Shown here: positions 7,756 through 15,530 of the stretch, in pieces
How positions within the stretch are numbered: position 1 is the first letter of the stretch
How the letters are laid out: each line of letters opens with the position of its first letter
Source of the DNA: Lachnospiraceae bacterium UBA4380
GTDB taxonomy: Bacteria; Bacillota; Clostridia; Lachnospirales; Lachnospiraceae
Length of the DNA: 32,315 bases
Direction: 5' to 3'
NCBI GenBank assembly: GCA_002390025.1
Contig: DGRU01000023.1
Coordinates: forward strand, 871 to 33,185
Program-made: the position numbers and the translations under genes
The notes under the pieces: generated by a model
What the model saw: the letters and a program-made list of their open reading frames with translations, nothing else
Told to the model about the DNA's origin: nothing
Database searches by the model: none

Positions 7756-8505
7756 ATGACAGACCTTATGCCTGCTCACGGAGAAAACAATTTGGAGAAC
7801 AGCGCAGACAAGAATACAGACAAGAGTACAGATAAGAGTACAGACGGGAAGACGACCGTCTATCTGGTGCGTCACGGCACGACTGAGTGGAATCAGCAGC
7901 TGCGCTATCAGGGACGCGCAGACAATCCCCTGGACGATGTGGGGGAGCGTCAGGGAAGCCTTCTGGTGAACTATTTTGCGGACATAGACGTGGATCTGGG
8001 TGTCACAAGTCCTCTGAAACGGGCAAAAAAGACCCTGGAATACTGTCTGGCCGGCCGGAAGCATCCCGTGCCGGTGCTCGTGGATCCGTCTGTCATCGAG
8101 TTTGATTTCGGTGACGCGGACGGAATGACCAGGGAGCAGATGCAGCAGGTCTATCCGGAATTTTACAGAATGTATGTCCTCAATGAAGACAGAGGCCACT
8201 CGGCTGCGCCGGGCGGCGAATCGCTCGAGCAGGTCTACTGCAGAATGCGGGACGGCATTCTGCGGATCGTCCGGGAACACCGGGGAAGTACGATCGTGAT
8301 CGCTTCCCACGGCACGGCGATCCAGACCTTCCTGAATTTTGCCTCCGGTATTCCCTGGCAGGAGATGAAGCGCTTCCTGCTCTACAATGTGAGCGTGAGC
8401 TGTGTGGAAATCGATGCAGAGGAGAACCCCCATATCGTCTTCATCGGGGACCGCAGTCATATCCCCGAGGAGCTGGCTTTCTGCTACGCGAACAGGAAAA
8501 AGTGA
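7756..8505 (+). CDS. Histidine phosphatase family protein
   Basis: A phosphoglycerate-mutase-like phosphatase of 249 residues. The core begins YLVRHGTTEWN with the phospho-accepting His40. A catalytic acid lies in VIEFDFGDADG, and the second histidine is in IASHGTAIQTF. The N-terminal 32 residues form a polar tail with a DKSTDKSTD repeat encoded by 12-bp tandem DNA units, absent from typical members. ATG 7756 with TTGGAGA 6 bases upstream is preferred over a TTG at 7744. It lies between two HExxH proteins in the operon. The substrate could be a phosphosugar, a phospho-nucleoside or a cobalamin precursor; the sequence does not decide. Confidence 0.85.
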   Translation: MTDLMPAHGENNLENSADKNTDKSTDKSTDGKTTVYLVRHGTTEWNQQLRYQGRADNPLDDVGERQGSLLVNYFADIDVDLGVTSPLKRAKKTLEYCLAGRKHPVPVLVDPSVIEFDFGDADGMTREQMQQVYPEFYRMYVLNEDRGHSAAPGGESLEQVYCRMRDGILRIVREHRGSTIVIASHGTAIQTFLNFASGIPWQEMKRFLLYNVSVSCVEIDAEENPHIVFIGDRSHIPEELAFCYANRKK

Positions 8506-8531
8506 ATCTTCAGAAGAGGAAAGAGTGCGCT

Positions 8532-9350
8532 ATGGACAATGTCCTTTCCCTTCCCGGCAGAGGGAATACATATTTTTATTTTTCGCAGATGGGCAGGGAC
8601 GGTTTTTCCAGAGAACAGCAGGCTTACATCCGGGGTCTGATCGCTGCCTACCGGACGCGGTTTCCCGGGCTGGAGATCACGGCAGTATGGGATTTCGGAA
8701 TGGAGGAGGGGACACGGTACCAAAATGAAAAGTACGGTGTCTTTGCCGACTGCCGCGATCTGGCGGTCTCCAACAGGGATATGGCCTCTATTTCCTTCAA
8801 CCAGATCAGGGTCAGCCGGATGCCTGAGGACATCCCCGCGGCTGAGCTCCGGGAAATCCTGGAGGGATACCGGGCGGTCCGGGAAATCTCCGCCATGGCT
8901 GCGCAGAGGCGGCTTGAACTGATGTCGCAGGGAACGCCGCCCGCCGGCATCCTCGAGGCGGTCAATGCGGAAGCTGCTGCGTATCTGGAGAGAAGAGGAA
9001 TCTGGACAAAGTCCCTGGGCGATAACGATTTTCCCGGAGGGATTGCTCCGGGCCCCCACAATCACCTTCCTCTGGAAGACCCCTGCTTTGCAGATGTCTG
9101 GGCCGTCCGGCAGCTGGAGGAGAGCATGAGCATCCGCCGGCTGACTGTCCACGAGATCGGCCATGCGGTCTCTGATGCCTACGGGGTCTCCCGGGACAAA
9201 CGAATTCGAAAGCTGATCTCCAAATGCAGGGACGGCTTCGAGGATGTCGAAGAGTTCTGCGCGGAGTGCTTTATGGCCTCCGAACTGACGGACGCGATCC
9301 CCCTGGCCAACCAGGCGGCTGCCGTCTATCGTGCCTGCGCCGGCCTCTGA
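8532..9350 (+). CDS. HExxH zincin-like protein, unknown family
   Basis: A 272-residue soluble protein. HEIGH at residues 207-211 is the metal-binding motif, and acidic residues in EEFCAECFMAS (Glu240, 241 and 245) can supply the third ligand. The N-terminal 200 residues include a patch of aromatic and basic residues and a helical stretch (ILEGYRAVREISAMAAQRRLELM) and match nothing I know. No signal peptide is visible. ATG 8532 with AGAGGAAAGAG upstream is more likely than a GTG at 8502, which overlaps the previous stop. It is the last gene of the operon that starts with the aldo/keto reductase. Confidence 0.75.
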   Translation: MDNVLSLPGRGNTYFYFSQMGRDGFSREQQAYIRGLIAAYRTRFPGLEITAVWDFGMEEGTRYQNEKYGVFADCRDLAVSNRDMASISFNQIRVSRMPEDIPAAELREILEGYRAVREISAMAAQRRLELMSQGTPPAGILEAVNAEAAAYLERRGIWTKSLGDNDFPGGIAPGPHNHLPLEDPCFADVWAVRQLEESMSIRRLTVHEIGHAVSDAYGVSRDKRIRKLISKCRDGFEDVEEFCAECFMASELTDAIPLANQAAAVYRACAGL

Positions 9351-9410
9351 TCAACGGGCAGTCAGAAAAAATTAACAGAATAACCATGTAAAGTCAGTTT
9401 TTATTCGGAC

Positions 9411-9438
9411 TTGCAGGGAAAAGCTGTTATACTATAAT
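9411..9438 (+). promoter_or_regulatory. Sigma-A promoter of apt
   Basis: TTGCAG (9411-9416) and TATAAT (9433-9438) with a 16-base spacer lie 39 bases before the apt start, in an AT-rich gap. Confidence 0.8.
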
Positions 9439-9477
9439 AAAAATGCTGTGTAGTGTTTCTGACAAGGAGGAAATGAC

Positions 9478-10002
9478 ATGAAAACACTTGATGATTATAT
9501 CCGCGTGATCCCTGATTTTCCGGAACCTGGAGTTATGTTCCGCGACATAACAACAGTCTTTCAGGATGCAGACGGCATGCAGCTGGCAATTGACAGTATG
9601 CTGGAAGCTGTGAAAGATCTGGACTTTGACATCATTGTCGGCGCGGAATCACGCGGCTTTATCTTTGGCGCTGCGATGGCTTACAAACTTAAAAAGCCCC
9701 TGGCCCTGGCCCGCAAAAAGGGAAAACTCCCCTGGAAGACAGAATCCGTCGATTATGATCTTGAGTACGGAAAGGCAACCCTTGAGATGCATATCGATGC
9801 GATCAAGCCCGGACAGAAGGTCCTGATCGTGGATGATCTTCTGGCGACAGGAGGAACCCTCAAGGCATCGACCGAGCTGATCGAAAAACTCGGCGGCCAG
9901 GTGGCGGGAATCCTTGTCATGATCGAACTGGCGGGTCTCGAGGGCAGGAAAAAGCTTGAGGGATACCGGGTGGATACCGTCATCGCCTACGACGGAAAAT
10001 AA
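9478..10002 (+). CDS. apt: Adenine phosphoribosyltransferase
   Basis: Converts adenine and PRPP to AMP in purine salvage, in the cytosol. The 174-residue length matches the family. The N-terminus has the APT hallmark IPDFPEPGVMFRDITTVFQD. The PRPP-binding loop VLIVDDLLATGGTL lies at about residues 118-131. The segment ESRGFIFGAAMAY (about 58-70) is also typical. The start is ATG 9478 with AAGGAGG 7 bases upstream, behind a strong promoter. It is most likely transcribed alone or with read-through to serA, which has its own promoter. Confidence 0.97.
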   Translation: MKTLDDYIRVIPDFPEPGVMFRDITTVFQDADGMQLAIDSMLEAVKDLDFDIIVGAESRGFIFGAAMAYKLKKPLALARKKGKLPWKTESVDYDLEYGKATLEMHIDAIKPGQKVLIVDDLLATGGTLKASTELIEKLGGQVAGILVMIELAGLEGRKKLEGYRVDTVIAYDGK

Positions 10003-10144
10003 TCTGAATCGGACCGCATTTGACAGTACAGTTCACGCCCTTTGGTAATATGCCTGCGCACTGACGCGCCCCGGCATGCTGCGGAAGGACGTGGACTGTA
10101 TTTTTTTGACCCGAAAAACTGCCTGCTGTTTTCCATCCCTGCTA

Positions 10145-10173
10145 TTGACAGTCTGCCCGCAAAGCGCTATTAT
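10145..10173 (+). promoter_or_regulatory. Consensus promoter of serA with long leader
   Basis: TTGACA (10145-10150) and TATTAT (10168-10173) are exactly 17 bases apart. The leader to the ATG at 10332 would be about 150 bases and contains a short hairpin (CCGGCT/AGCCGG near 10225-10242). No known riboswitch is apparent. Nothing else is seen in 10003-10144. Confidence 0.7.
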
Positions 10174-10331
10174 GCACTTTGCAGCGTTAATCAGTTAAAA
10201 TATACAGGCCGGGTTCAATGCCGACCGGCTCAGAAAGCCGGCTGCTGCCCGGAAAACAGATAAAAACGAGGGCTTCCTCACTGACAAAAAATAACTGACA
10301 GCAGATCATCAGGAAGGAAAAAGAAAGTACT

Positions 10332-11504
10332 ATGTTTAAATACGTCTGTCTCAACAATATCTCTGAAAAGGGACTGAGCAAATTCTCCGATCAGTACCAG
10401 CTCACCGACAACGTACAGGAGGCAAACGGAATTCTGGTCAGAAGTGCTTCCATGCACGGAATGGAATTCTCCGACGAGGTCCTTGCAATCGCCCGCGCGG
10501 GCGCAGGTGTCAACAATATCCCTATTGACGAGTGCGCGAAGAAGGGTATCGTCGTGTTCAATACTCCCGGTGCCAACGCTAACGGCGTCAAGGAGCTTGT
10601 CTTTGCCGGTATGCTCCTGGCCTCCCGTGACATCGTGGAAGGTGTCGACTGGGTGCGCGCCAACTGGAACAACGAGGACATCGCAAAGATCGCCGAGAAA
10701 GAGAAGAAGAGATTTGCCGGTTCGGAGCTGCAGGGCAAAAAGCTCGGCATCATCGGACTGGGCGCCATCGGCGTACAGGTCGCCAACACAGCGGTCAATC
10801 TGGGTATGCAGGTCTACGGCTACGACCCCTATGTCTCTGTTGACTCCGCGTGGCATCTGTCCAGCCGCATCCACCATGTGATCCGCATCGAGGACATCTA
10901 TGATGTGTGCGATTATATCACGATCCATGTGCCTGCCCTTCCTTCCACAAAGGGCATGATCGATGAGCATGCCATCGCCATGATGAAAACCGGCGTCATC
11001 CTGATCAACATGGCACGCGATGTTCTGGTCGACGAGGAGGCAGTCGTCCTTGCTCTCCGCGCAGGGAAGATCCGCCGCTATGTCTCTGATTTCCCCAACT
11101 CAACTGTGGCCGGCCGCCGCGGATGCATCACCATCCCTCATCTGGGAGCTTCCACAGAAGAGGCAGAGGACAACTGCGCAGTCATGGCAGTCGAGCAGCT
11201 CTCCGATTATCTGGAGAACGGCAATATCAAAAACAGTGTCAACTATCCCAACTGCGACCTCGGCAAATGCGAGACAGGAAACCGCATCTGTGTCTTCCAT
11301 GAAAACAAGGCCAACATGATCACCCGCTTTACCGGGATCATCGGCAGTTCCGATGTCAACATCGCCGGCATGGCCAGTAAGTCCAAGGGAGAAGTGGAAT
11401 ATACGCTCTTTGATCTCGACAATGCTCCCGCAGAGGAGCTGATCAATGAGATCCGCAACGTTCCCGGCGTCTACAGGGTCCGTGAGATCTGCCGCAGGAG
11501 CTGA
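10332..11504 (+). CDS. serA: D-3-phosphoglycerate dehydrogenase with ACT domain
   Basis: The first step of serine synthesis: NAD-dependent oxidation of 3-phosphoglycerate. The 390 residues comprise substrate and nucleotide domains with GLGAIGVQVA near residue 143, catalytic Arg in NMARDVLVDE near 228 and His in IPHLGAST near 269, then a C-terminal ACT domain (about 318-388) that in relatives binds serine. The Glu usually found in DVxxxEP of this superfamily is missing; the equivalent stretch reads VSDFPNSTVAG, as I recall for the clostridial-type enzyme. AAGGAAA upstream serves ATG 10332. serC, the usual partner, is not next to it. Short duplicates of the gene's 3' end follow the stop codon. 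Confidence 0.9.
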   Translation: MFKYVCLNNISEKGLSKFSDQYQLTDNVQEANGILVRSASMHGMEFSDEVLAIARAGAGVNNIPIDECAKKGIVVFNTPGANANGVKELVFAGMLLASRDIVEGVDWVRANWNNEDIAKIAEKEKKRFAGSELQGKKLGIIGLGAIGVQVANTAVNLGMQVYGYDPYVSVDSAWHLSSRIHHVIRIEDIYDVCDYITIHVPALPSTKGMIDEHAIAMMKTGVILINMARDVLVDEEAVVLALRAGKIRRYVSDFPNSTVAGRRGCITIPHLGASTEEAEDNCAVMAVEQLSDYLENGNIKNSVNYPNCDLGKCETGNRICVFHENKANMITRFTGIIGSSDVNIAGMASKSKGEVEYTLFDLDNAPAEELINEIRNVPGVYRVREICRRS

Positions 11505-11555
11505 AAGTCCCCGGCATTTGCAGGGCCCGTGAGATCTGCCGCTATAGTCCCCGGC
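11463..11555. repeat. Tandem partial copies of the serA 3' end
   Basis: CCCGGC-led units start at 11463 (inside serA), 11510 and 11550. The block GTGAGATCTGCCGC occurs at 11482-11495 before the stop and again at 11529-11542 after it, a 47-base step. Confidence 0.75.
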
Positions 11556-11639
11556 GTAAGTTCTCCCTGTTTCTGAGCATTGACAGTGCCCGGGAAGGAC
11601 AGCGCGAAGACAGGCTCCGAATTAAAAAAGTTAAAAAAA

Positions 11640-11678
11640 GCAGTGCAGCCCGTGATGAAAACGGGTGCACTGCTTTTT
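11640..11678. terminator. Bidirectional intrinsic terminator
   Basis: GCAGTGCA-CCCGT pairs with ACGGG-TGCACTGC (one bulged base) around a 7-base loop. A T run follows on the right and an A run precedes on the left. It sits between convergent serA and the LOG-family gene. Confidence 0.88.
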
Positions 11679-11725
11679 CTATGCGCAAATGACAGTAACT
11701 GCGGGGGCCGGACCGGTTTCCCAAT

Positions 11726-11845
11726 CCCGCCTGAGGACTTTCGGTCAACGGAAGACTTTCAGGCAGCCGGAGATTTCCAATCCCGCCTGGAGACTTTCAG
11801 GCAGCCGGAGATTCCCGATCCCGCCTGAGGACTTTCGGTCAACGG
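11726..11845. repeat. Repeat cluster copying the 3' end of the LOG-family gene
   Basis: An identical 26-bp sequence beginning CCCGCCTGAGGACTTTCGG occurs at 11726-11751 and 11820-11845; the second contains the stop codon of the LOG-family gene. Between them, blocks of GACTTTCAGGCAGCCGGAG occur at about 11754 and 11792. The gap is thus almost entirely built from two interleaved short repeats. Confidence 0.85.
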
Positions 11846-12393
11846 CGGTGCCTGGGCATGGAATGCTCGATGTGCCATGCGGCGGACTCGACGTTTTTGG
11901 CAAAATAGACTTTCTGGAAATCATTATTGTTCAGGAAACCCTCTTCCACCATTTTGCTCAGCATGGCCTTGAGCGGATCATAAAATCCCTCGATGTTCAG
12001 GAGAACGGCGGGCTTTTCCGTGCGTCCGAGCTTTTTCTGGGAGATAACTTCGGCGATCTCACCGAGGGTTCCTGTTCCGCCCGGGAATGCGATGAAGGCG
12101 TCGCCCAGCTCGATCATCTTTGCGCGGCGCTCTTCAATGGTCTCGGTTTCGATCAGCTGGGTGAGACCCTCATGCTGCATTTTCTGCTCCAGGAAGAAGG
12201 TGGGTTCAACGCCTATGACCTCACCCTTGTGCTCCAGGACAGCATCTGCGAGGACGCCCATCAGACCGATCTTGCTGCCGCCGTAAACGAGCCGGTGTCC
12301 GTTTTCACCGATCCATTTGCCGAGTGTTTTCGCTTCGAATACATACATTTGGTCGTCGCCCATGTTGGCGCCGAGAAAGACGGTAATATTCAT
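11839..12393 (-). CDS. LOG-family protein (cytokinin riboside 5'-monophosphate phosphoribohydrolase type)
   Basis: A 184-residue Rossmann-like protein of the LOG/TIGR00730 family, often misannotated as lysine decarboxylase. Known members cleave the N-glycosidic bond of (modified) AMP to release the base and ribose 5-phosphate. The diagnostic PGGTGTLGEI motif lies at about residues 103-112, preceded by EERRAKMIELGDAFIAF. The early motif VYGGSKIGLMG is also typical. The start is ATG 12391-12393 with a weak GGGAT site. It is divergent from udk with its own promoter at 12477-12506, and convergent with serA. Its physiological substrate in bacteria is uncertain; nucleotide turnover would suit the neighbouring apt and udk. 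Confidence 0.9.
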   Translation of the reverse strand: MNITVFLGANMGDDQMYVFEAKTLGKWIGENGHRLVYGGSKIGLMGVLADAVLEHKGEVIGVEPTFFLEQKMQHEGLTQLIETETIEERRAKMIELGDAFIAFPGGTGTLGEIAEVISQKKLGRTEKPAVLLNIEGFYDPLKAMLSKMVEEGFLNNNDFQKVYFAKNVESAAWHIEHSMPRHRR

Positions 12394-12410
12394 AATCCCA
12401 ATCCCTTTTT

Positions 12411-12428
12411 GTTAAACATTTGTTTTAC
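12411..12428. promoter_or_regulatory. Inverted repeat in leader of LOG-family gene
   Basis: GTTAAACATTTGTTTTAC is an 8-2-8 dyad with 7 of 8 matches, lying between the minus-strand promoter and the start codon at 12393. It could be an operator; no regulator is identified. Confidence 0.3.
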
Positions 12429-12476
12429 AGTACCGACATTTCATTCATTCAAAATTTATTTACTTTGCTATTATTT

Positions 12477-12506
12477 ATTATACCAAATATAAACTATGCA
12501 ATACAA
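12477..12506 (-). promoter_or_regulatory. Promoter of LOG-family gene
   Basis: On the minus strand TTGTAT (12501-12506) and TATAAT (12477-12482) are 18 bases apart, pointing at the gene starting at 12393. Confidence 0.65.
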
Positions 12507-12553
12507 TAATAATGAAAATTATTTGTTCCCATGGGCTCATTGGGAAATTATTC

Positions 12554-12562
12554 TGCTATAAT
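12554..12562 (+). promoter_or_regulatory. Extended -10 element for udk
   Basis: TGCTATAAT at 12554-12562 fits an extended -10 promoter; no good -35 is visible. It is about 50 bases before the udk start. Confidence 0.5.
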
Positions 12563-12610
12563 GAAAAGTGATTTTTACATTTTGGTTGTCTGCAGGAGGA
12601 GAATACGCAT

Positions 12611-13225
12611 ATGGACACCATTCTGATCGGTATTGCAGGCGGAAGCGGCAGCGGCAAGACGACGCTGGCCAACAGCCTGGTGAATTATTTTGGAGAAGAT
12701 GAAGTCAGTATTCTGCGGCATGACAATTATTATAAGCGCCATGATGATCTGAGCTATGAAGAGAGATCTAAACTCAACTATGATCATCCGGATGCATTCG
12801 ATACCGAACTTCTATGCGGGCATATCCGGGACCTGAAAGCCGGCCGGCCGATCGAGATGCCTGTCTACGACTATTCTGTACACAACCGCTCTGATCAGAC
12901 AACGACGGTTCACCCCAATCCGGTCATTATACTTGAAGGGATCCTGATCTTTGCGGAGCCTGTCCTGGTGGATCTGATGGATTTCCGCATTTTTGTCGAC
13001 ACGGACGCCGATGAGCGCATCCTCCGCAGGATCATGCGCGATGTGAATCAGCGCGGCCGTTCCCTGGACAGCGTGATCCGGCAGTACCGGGAGACCGTCA
13101 AGCCCATGCACGACCAGTTTGTGGAGCCGAGCAAGCGCAGGGCCGATATCATCATACCGGAGGGCGGCAAAAACAAGGCCGGCATGCAGTTTGTTGTGGA
13201 CTTTATCACAAACCGTCTTCGCTGA
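12611..13225 (+). CDS. udk: Uridine kinase
   Basis: Phosphorylates uridine and cytidine in pyrimidine salvage. The 204 residues match the family. The P-loop GGSGSGKTT lies at residues 10-18. The family motif RHDNYYKRHDDLSYEER follows at about 35-51, then NYDHPDAFDTELL. The lid region contains the RIMRDVNQRGRSLDSVIRQY segment typical of Udk. ATG 12611 is preceded by AGGAGG at 12594-12599. It faces away from the LOG-family gene. A weak GC hairpin with a T run near 13275-13303 might end the transcript. Confidence 0.96.
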   Translation: MDTILIGIAGGSGSGKTTLANSLVNYFGEDEVSILRHDNYYKRHDDLSYEERSKLNYDHPDAFDTELLCGHIRDLKAGRPIEMPVYDYSVHNRSDQTTTVHPNPVIILEGILIFAEPVLVDLMDFRIFVDTDADERILRRIMRDVNQRGRSLDSVIRQYRETVKPMHDQFVEPSKRRADIIIPEGGKNKAGMQFVVDFITNRLR

Positions 13226-13406
13226 GAGAATCTTCTGCGGGTTATTTCTTACGGAATTTCTCTGCGCGGACGATCTCCGGACCTGAGCCGGTTTTGTTCT
13301 TGATCGCTCAGTACCCGCGGATTCAGGCCACGGGATCCATTTCTTCTGTTTTGTCAGGATCCGTCATCTATATAGTTTCACTGTGTTTCATTTTAAGGAG
13401 GGAATC

Positions 13407-15518
13407 ATGAAAAAGTGCACCAGAAGGGCGTTGATTGCTCTTTGCCTGTGCCTCATACTGCTGCTCCCTGCCTGCCGGTTTGTCCGGCCGGGCGAGTTGA
13501 CCGGCGGTTCCGGTACAGGCGGGGCAAGCGGCGCGACATCGTCTATCGACCTCGCAATGGAAAACGTGGATGGAACAGGCTGGAAGATTGCCATGATCAC
13601 TGATACAGGCGGCATCAATGATCAGTCCTTTAACCAGAGTGCGTGGGAGGGACTTCAGGAGCTGCAGCAGGATACCGGCGCGGAGGTCAGCTATATCGAG
13701 TCCAAGCAGAGCGGCGATTTCGCGACGAATTTCGAGACACTTGTGGACAATGGCAATTCCCTGTGCTGGGGCATTGGCTTTGCCTGTGCGGATGCCGTCA
13801 TCGAGGCGTCCCAGTCCAATCCCGATGTCAACTTTGCCTGCGTGGATAATGCCTTCGCAGACTCTCCTGAAAATGTAACGGGTGTTGTGTTCCGTGCAGA
13901 GGAATCCTCCTTTATGGTGGGCTATATTGCTGCGGCAGTCACGGAGACCGGCAAGGTCGGCTTTGTCGGCGGCATAGCCAGTGATGTCATCGCCCAGTTC
14001 GAATACGGCTATAAGGCAGGCGTTGCCTACGCGAACCGGGTCCTGAACAAGAACGTCATCGTCACTTCCCAGTATGCGGAGAGCTTCTCCGATGCTGCCA
14101 AGGGCAAGAGTATTGCCAACAAGATGTTTACTGACGGCTGTGATATTGTCTACCACGCCGCGGGAGGCACGGGAACCGGTGTCATCGAGGCAGCCAAGGA
14201 AGCGGGAAAATTTGCCATCGGCGTCGACCGCGACCAGGCTTATCTGGCACCCGAGAACGTGCTGACCTCCTCTCTGAAAAACGTCAACGTTGCTGTCAAC
14301 GCAGTCTCCAAGCGTCATATCGCAGGTATGGAGATCGGCGGAGAGACACTTTCATTCGGCCTTTCCGAAGGAGCGGTCGGCATCCCCGAGGATCACAGCA
14401 ATTATCCGGATGCTGTCTATGAGGCGGCTCTGGAGTGCGGCGAGAAGATCAAGGCGGGTATTCTGACACCTCCGTCAAATGAAGATACTTTTGAGGAATT
14501 CAAGGTCTATCTTGAGCAGACAGCTGTCGAGGAACTGCTCAAAAAGGCCAATGATTTCTCCGATGTGGATGGAACCGGCAGCAAGATCGCCATGATCACT
14601 GATACCGGTGGCATCAACGACCAGTCCTTCAACCAGAGCGCCTGGGAGGGACTGCAGAAACTCCGCGAAGTGACCGGCGCGGAAGTCAACTATATCGAGT
14701 CCAAACAGAGCGGTGATTTCCCGACCAACTTCGAGACCCTGATCGACAACGGCAACTCCCTGTGTTGGGGCATCGGCTTTGCCTGTGCGGATGCAGTTGT
14801 CGAGGCCGCCCAGTCCAATCCGGACGTCAACTTTGCCTGCGTGGACAATGCCTTCGGCGACCCTCTTCCCAACATGACAGGTGTCGTGTTCCGCGCGCAG
14901 GAATCCTCCTTCATGGTCGGCTACATTGCAGCGGCTGTCTCCGAAACAGAGCAAGTCGGTTTTGTCGGCGGCATCTCCAGTGAAGTCATCGACCAGTTCC
15001 AATACGGCTATGAGGCAGGTGTCGCTTACGCCAACAGTGTGCTGGGCAAAAATGTCCAGGTCACTTCCCAGTATGCGGAGAGCTTCTCCGATGCGGCAAA
15101 GGGCAAGAGTATTGCCAACAAGATGTTCACCGATGGCTGTGATATTGTCTACCACGCGGCGGGCGGCACAGGAACCGGTGTCATCGAGGCGGCCAAGGAG
15201 TCCGGCAGATTTGCCATCGGCGTCGACCGTGACCAGGCTTATCTGGCACCCGAAAATGTGCTGACTTCTTCCCTCAAGAACGTAGATGTTGCCGTGGATC
15301 TGGTATCCAGACAGCACATCGCAGGACGTGAAATCGGCGGTCAGAACATGGGATTCGGCCTGATCGACGACGCAGTCGGCATCCCCGAGCACCATGAAAA
15401 CTATTCCGACGAGATCTACAATGCGGCGATCGAGATCGGTGAGCAGATCAAGCGCGGCGCCATCGTCCCGCCTGCAAATAAACAGGAATTTGAGGCCTAC
15501 AAGGAAACGTTGAAATAA
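13407..15518 (+). CDS. nupN: BMP-family nucleoside-binding lipoprotein with duplicated binding domain
   Basis: The extracytoplasmic substrate-binding lipoprotein of the nucleoside ABC transporter encoded directly downstream. MKKCTRRALIALCLCLILL plus lipobox PAC gives an acylated Cys23. A Gly/Ser linker follows, then two complete BMP/PnrA-like domains at about residues 54-375 and 387-703. Both open with KIAMITDTGGINDQSFNQSA and are about 80% identical by eye. Single-domain relatives are about 350 residues, so this one (703) is doubled. AAGGAGG serves ATG 13407. The ATPase gene begins 12 bases after the stop. Relatives bind purine nucleosides; here that is an inference from family and operon. 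Confidence 0.93.
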   Translation: MKKCTRRALIALCLCLILLLPACRFVRPGELTGGSGTGGASGATSSIDLAMENVDGTGWKIAMITDTGGINDQSFNQSAWEGLQELQQDTGAEVSYIESKQSGDFATNFETLVDNGNSLCWGIGFACADAVIEASQSNPDVNFACVDNAFADSPENVTGVVFRAEESSFMVGYIAAAVTETGKVGFVGGIASDVIAQFEYGYKAGVAYANRVLNKNVIVTSQYAESFSDAAKGKSIANKMFTDGCDIVYHAAGGTGTGVIEAAKEAGKFAIGVDRDQAYLAPENVLTSSLKNVNVAVNAVSKRHIAGMEIGGETLSFGLSEGAVGIPEDHSNYPDAVYEAALECGEKIKAGILTPPSNEDTFEEFKVYLEQTAVEELLKKANDFSDVDGTGSKIAMITDTGGINDQSFNQSAWEGLQKLREVTGAEVNYIESKQSGDFPTNFETLIDNGNSLCWGIGFACADAVVEAAQSNPDVNFACVDNAFGDPLPNMTGVVFRAQESSFMVGYIAAAVSETEQVGFVGGISSEVIDQFQYGYEAGVAYANSVLGKNVQVTSQYAESFSDAAKGKSIANKMFTDGCDIVYHAAGGTGTGVIEAAKESGRFAIGVDRDQAYLAPENVLTSSLKNVDVAVDLVSRQHIAGREIGGQNMGFGLIDDAVGIPEHHENYSDEIYNAAIEIGEQIKRGAIVPPANKQEFEAYKETLK
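13566..15500 (+). repeat. Tandem intragenic duplication of the BMP domain
   Basis: The stretch from about 13566 to 14565 is repeated from about 14566 to 15500 in the same frame. Long blocks are almost identical (for example 14065-14210 against 15060-15205), and many differences are third-position changes. This indicates a genuine older duplication under selection rather than an assembly error. Confidence 0.9.
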
Positions 15519-15530
15519 AGGGAGGTAAAT

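Noticed and set aside
10042..10263. 73-codon plus-strand ORF between apt and serA
   Set aside because: It spans the consensus serA promoter and has no ribosome site or family resemblance.
13226..13406. Purine riboswitch before the nup operon
   Set aside because: Expected from the operon's role, but the conserved purine aptamer sequence is not present in this stretch.
13566..15500. BMP duplication as an assembly error
   Set aside because: The copies differ at many positions, mostly third codon bases, and stay in frame, which an assembly artefact would not produce.
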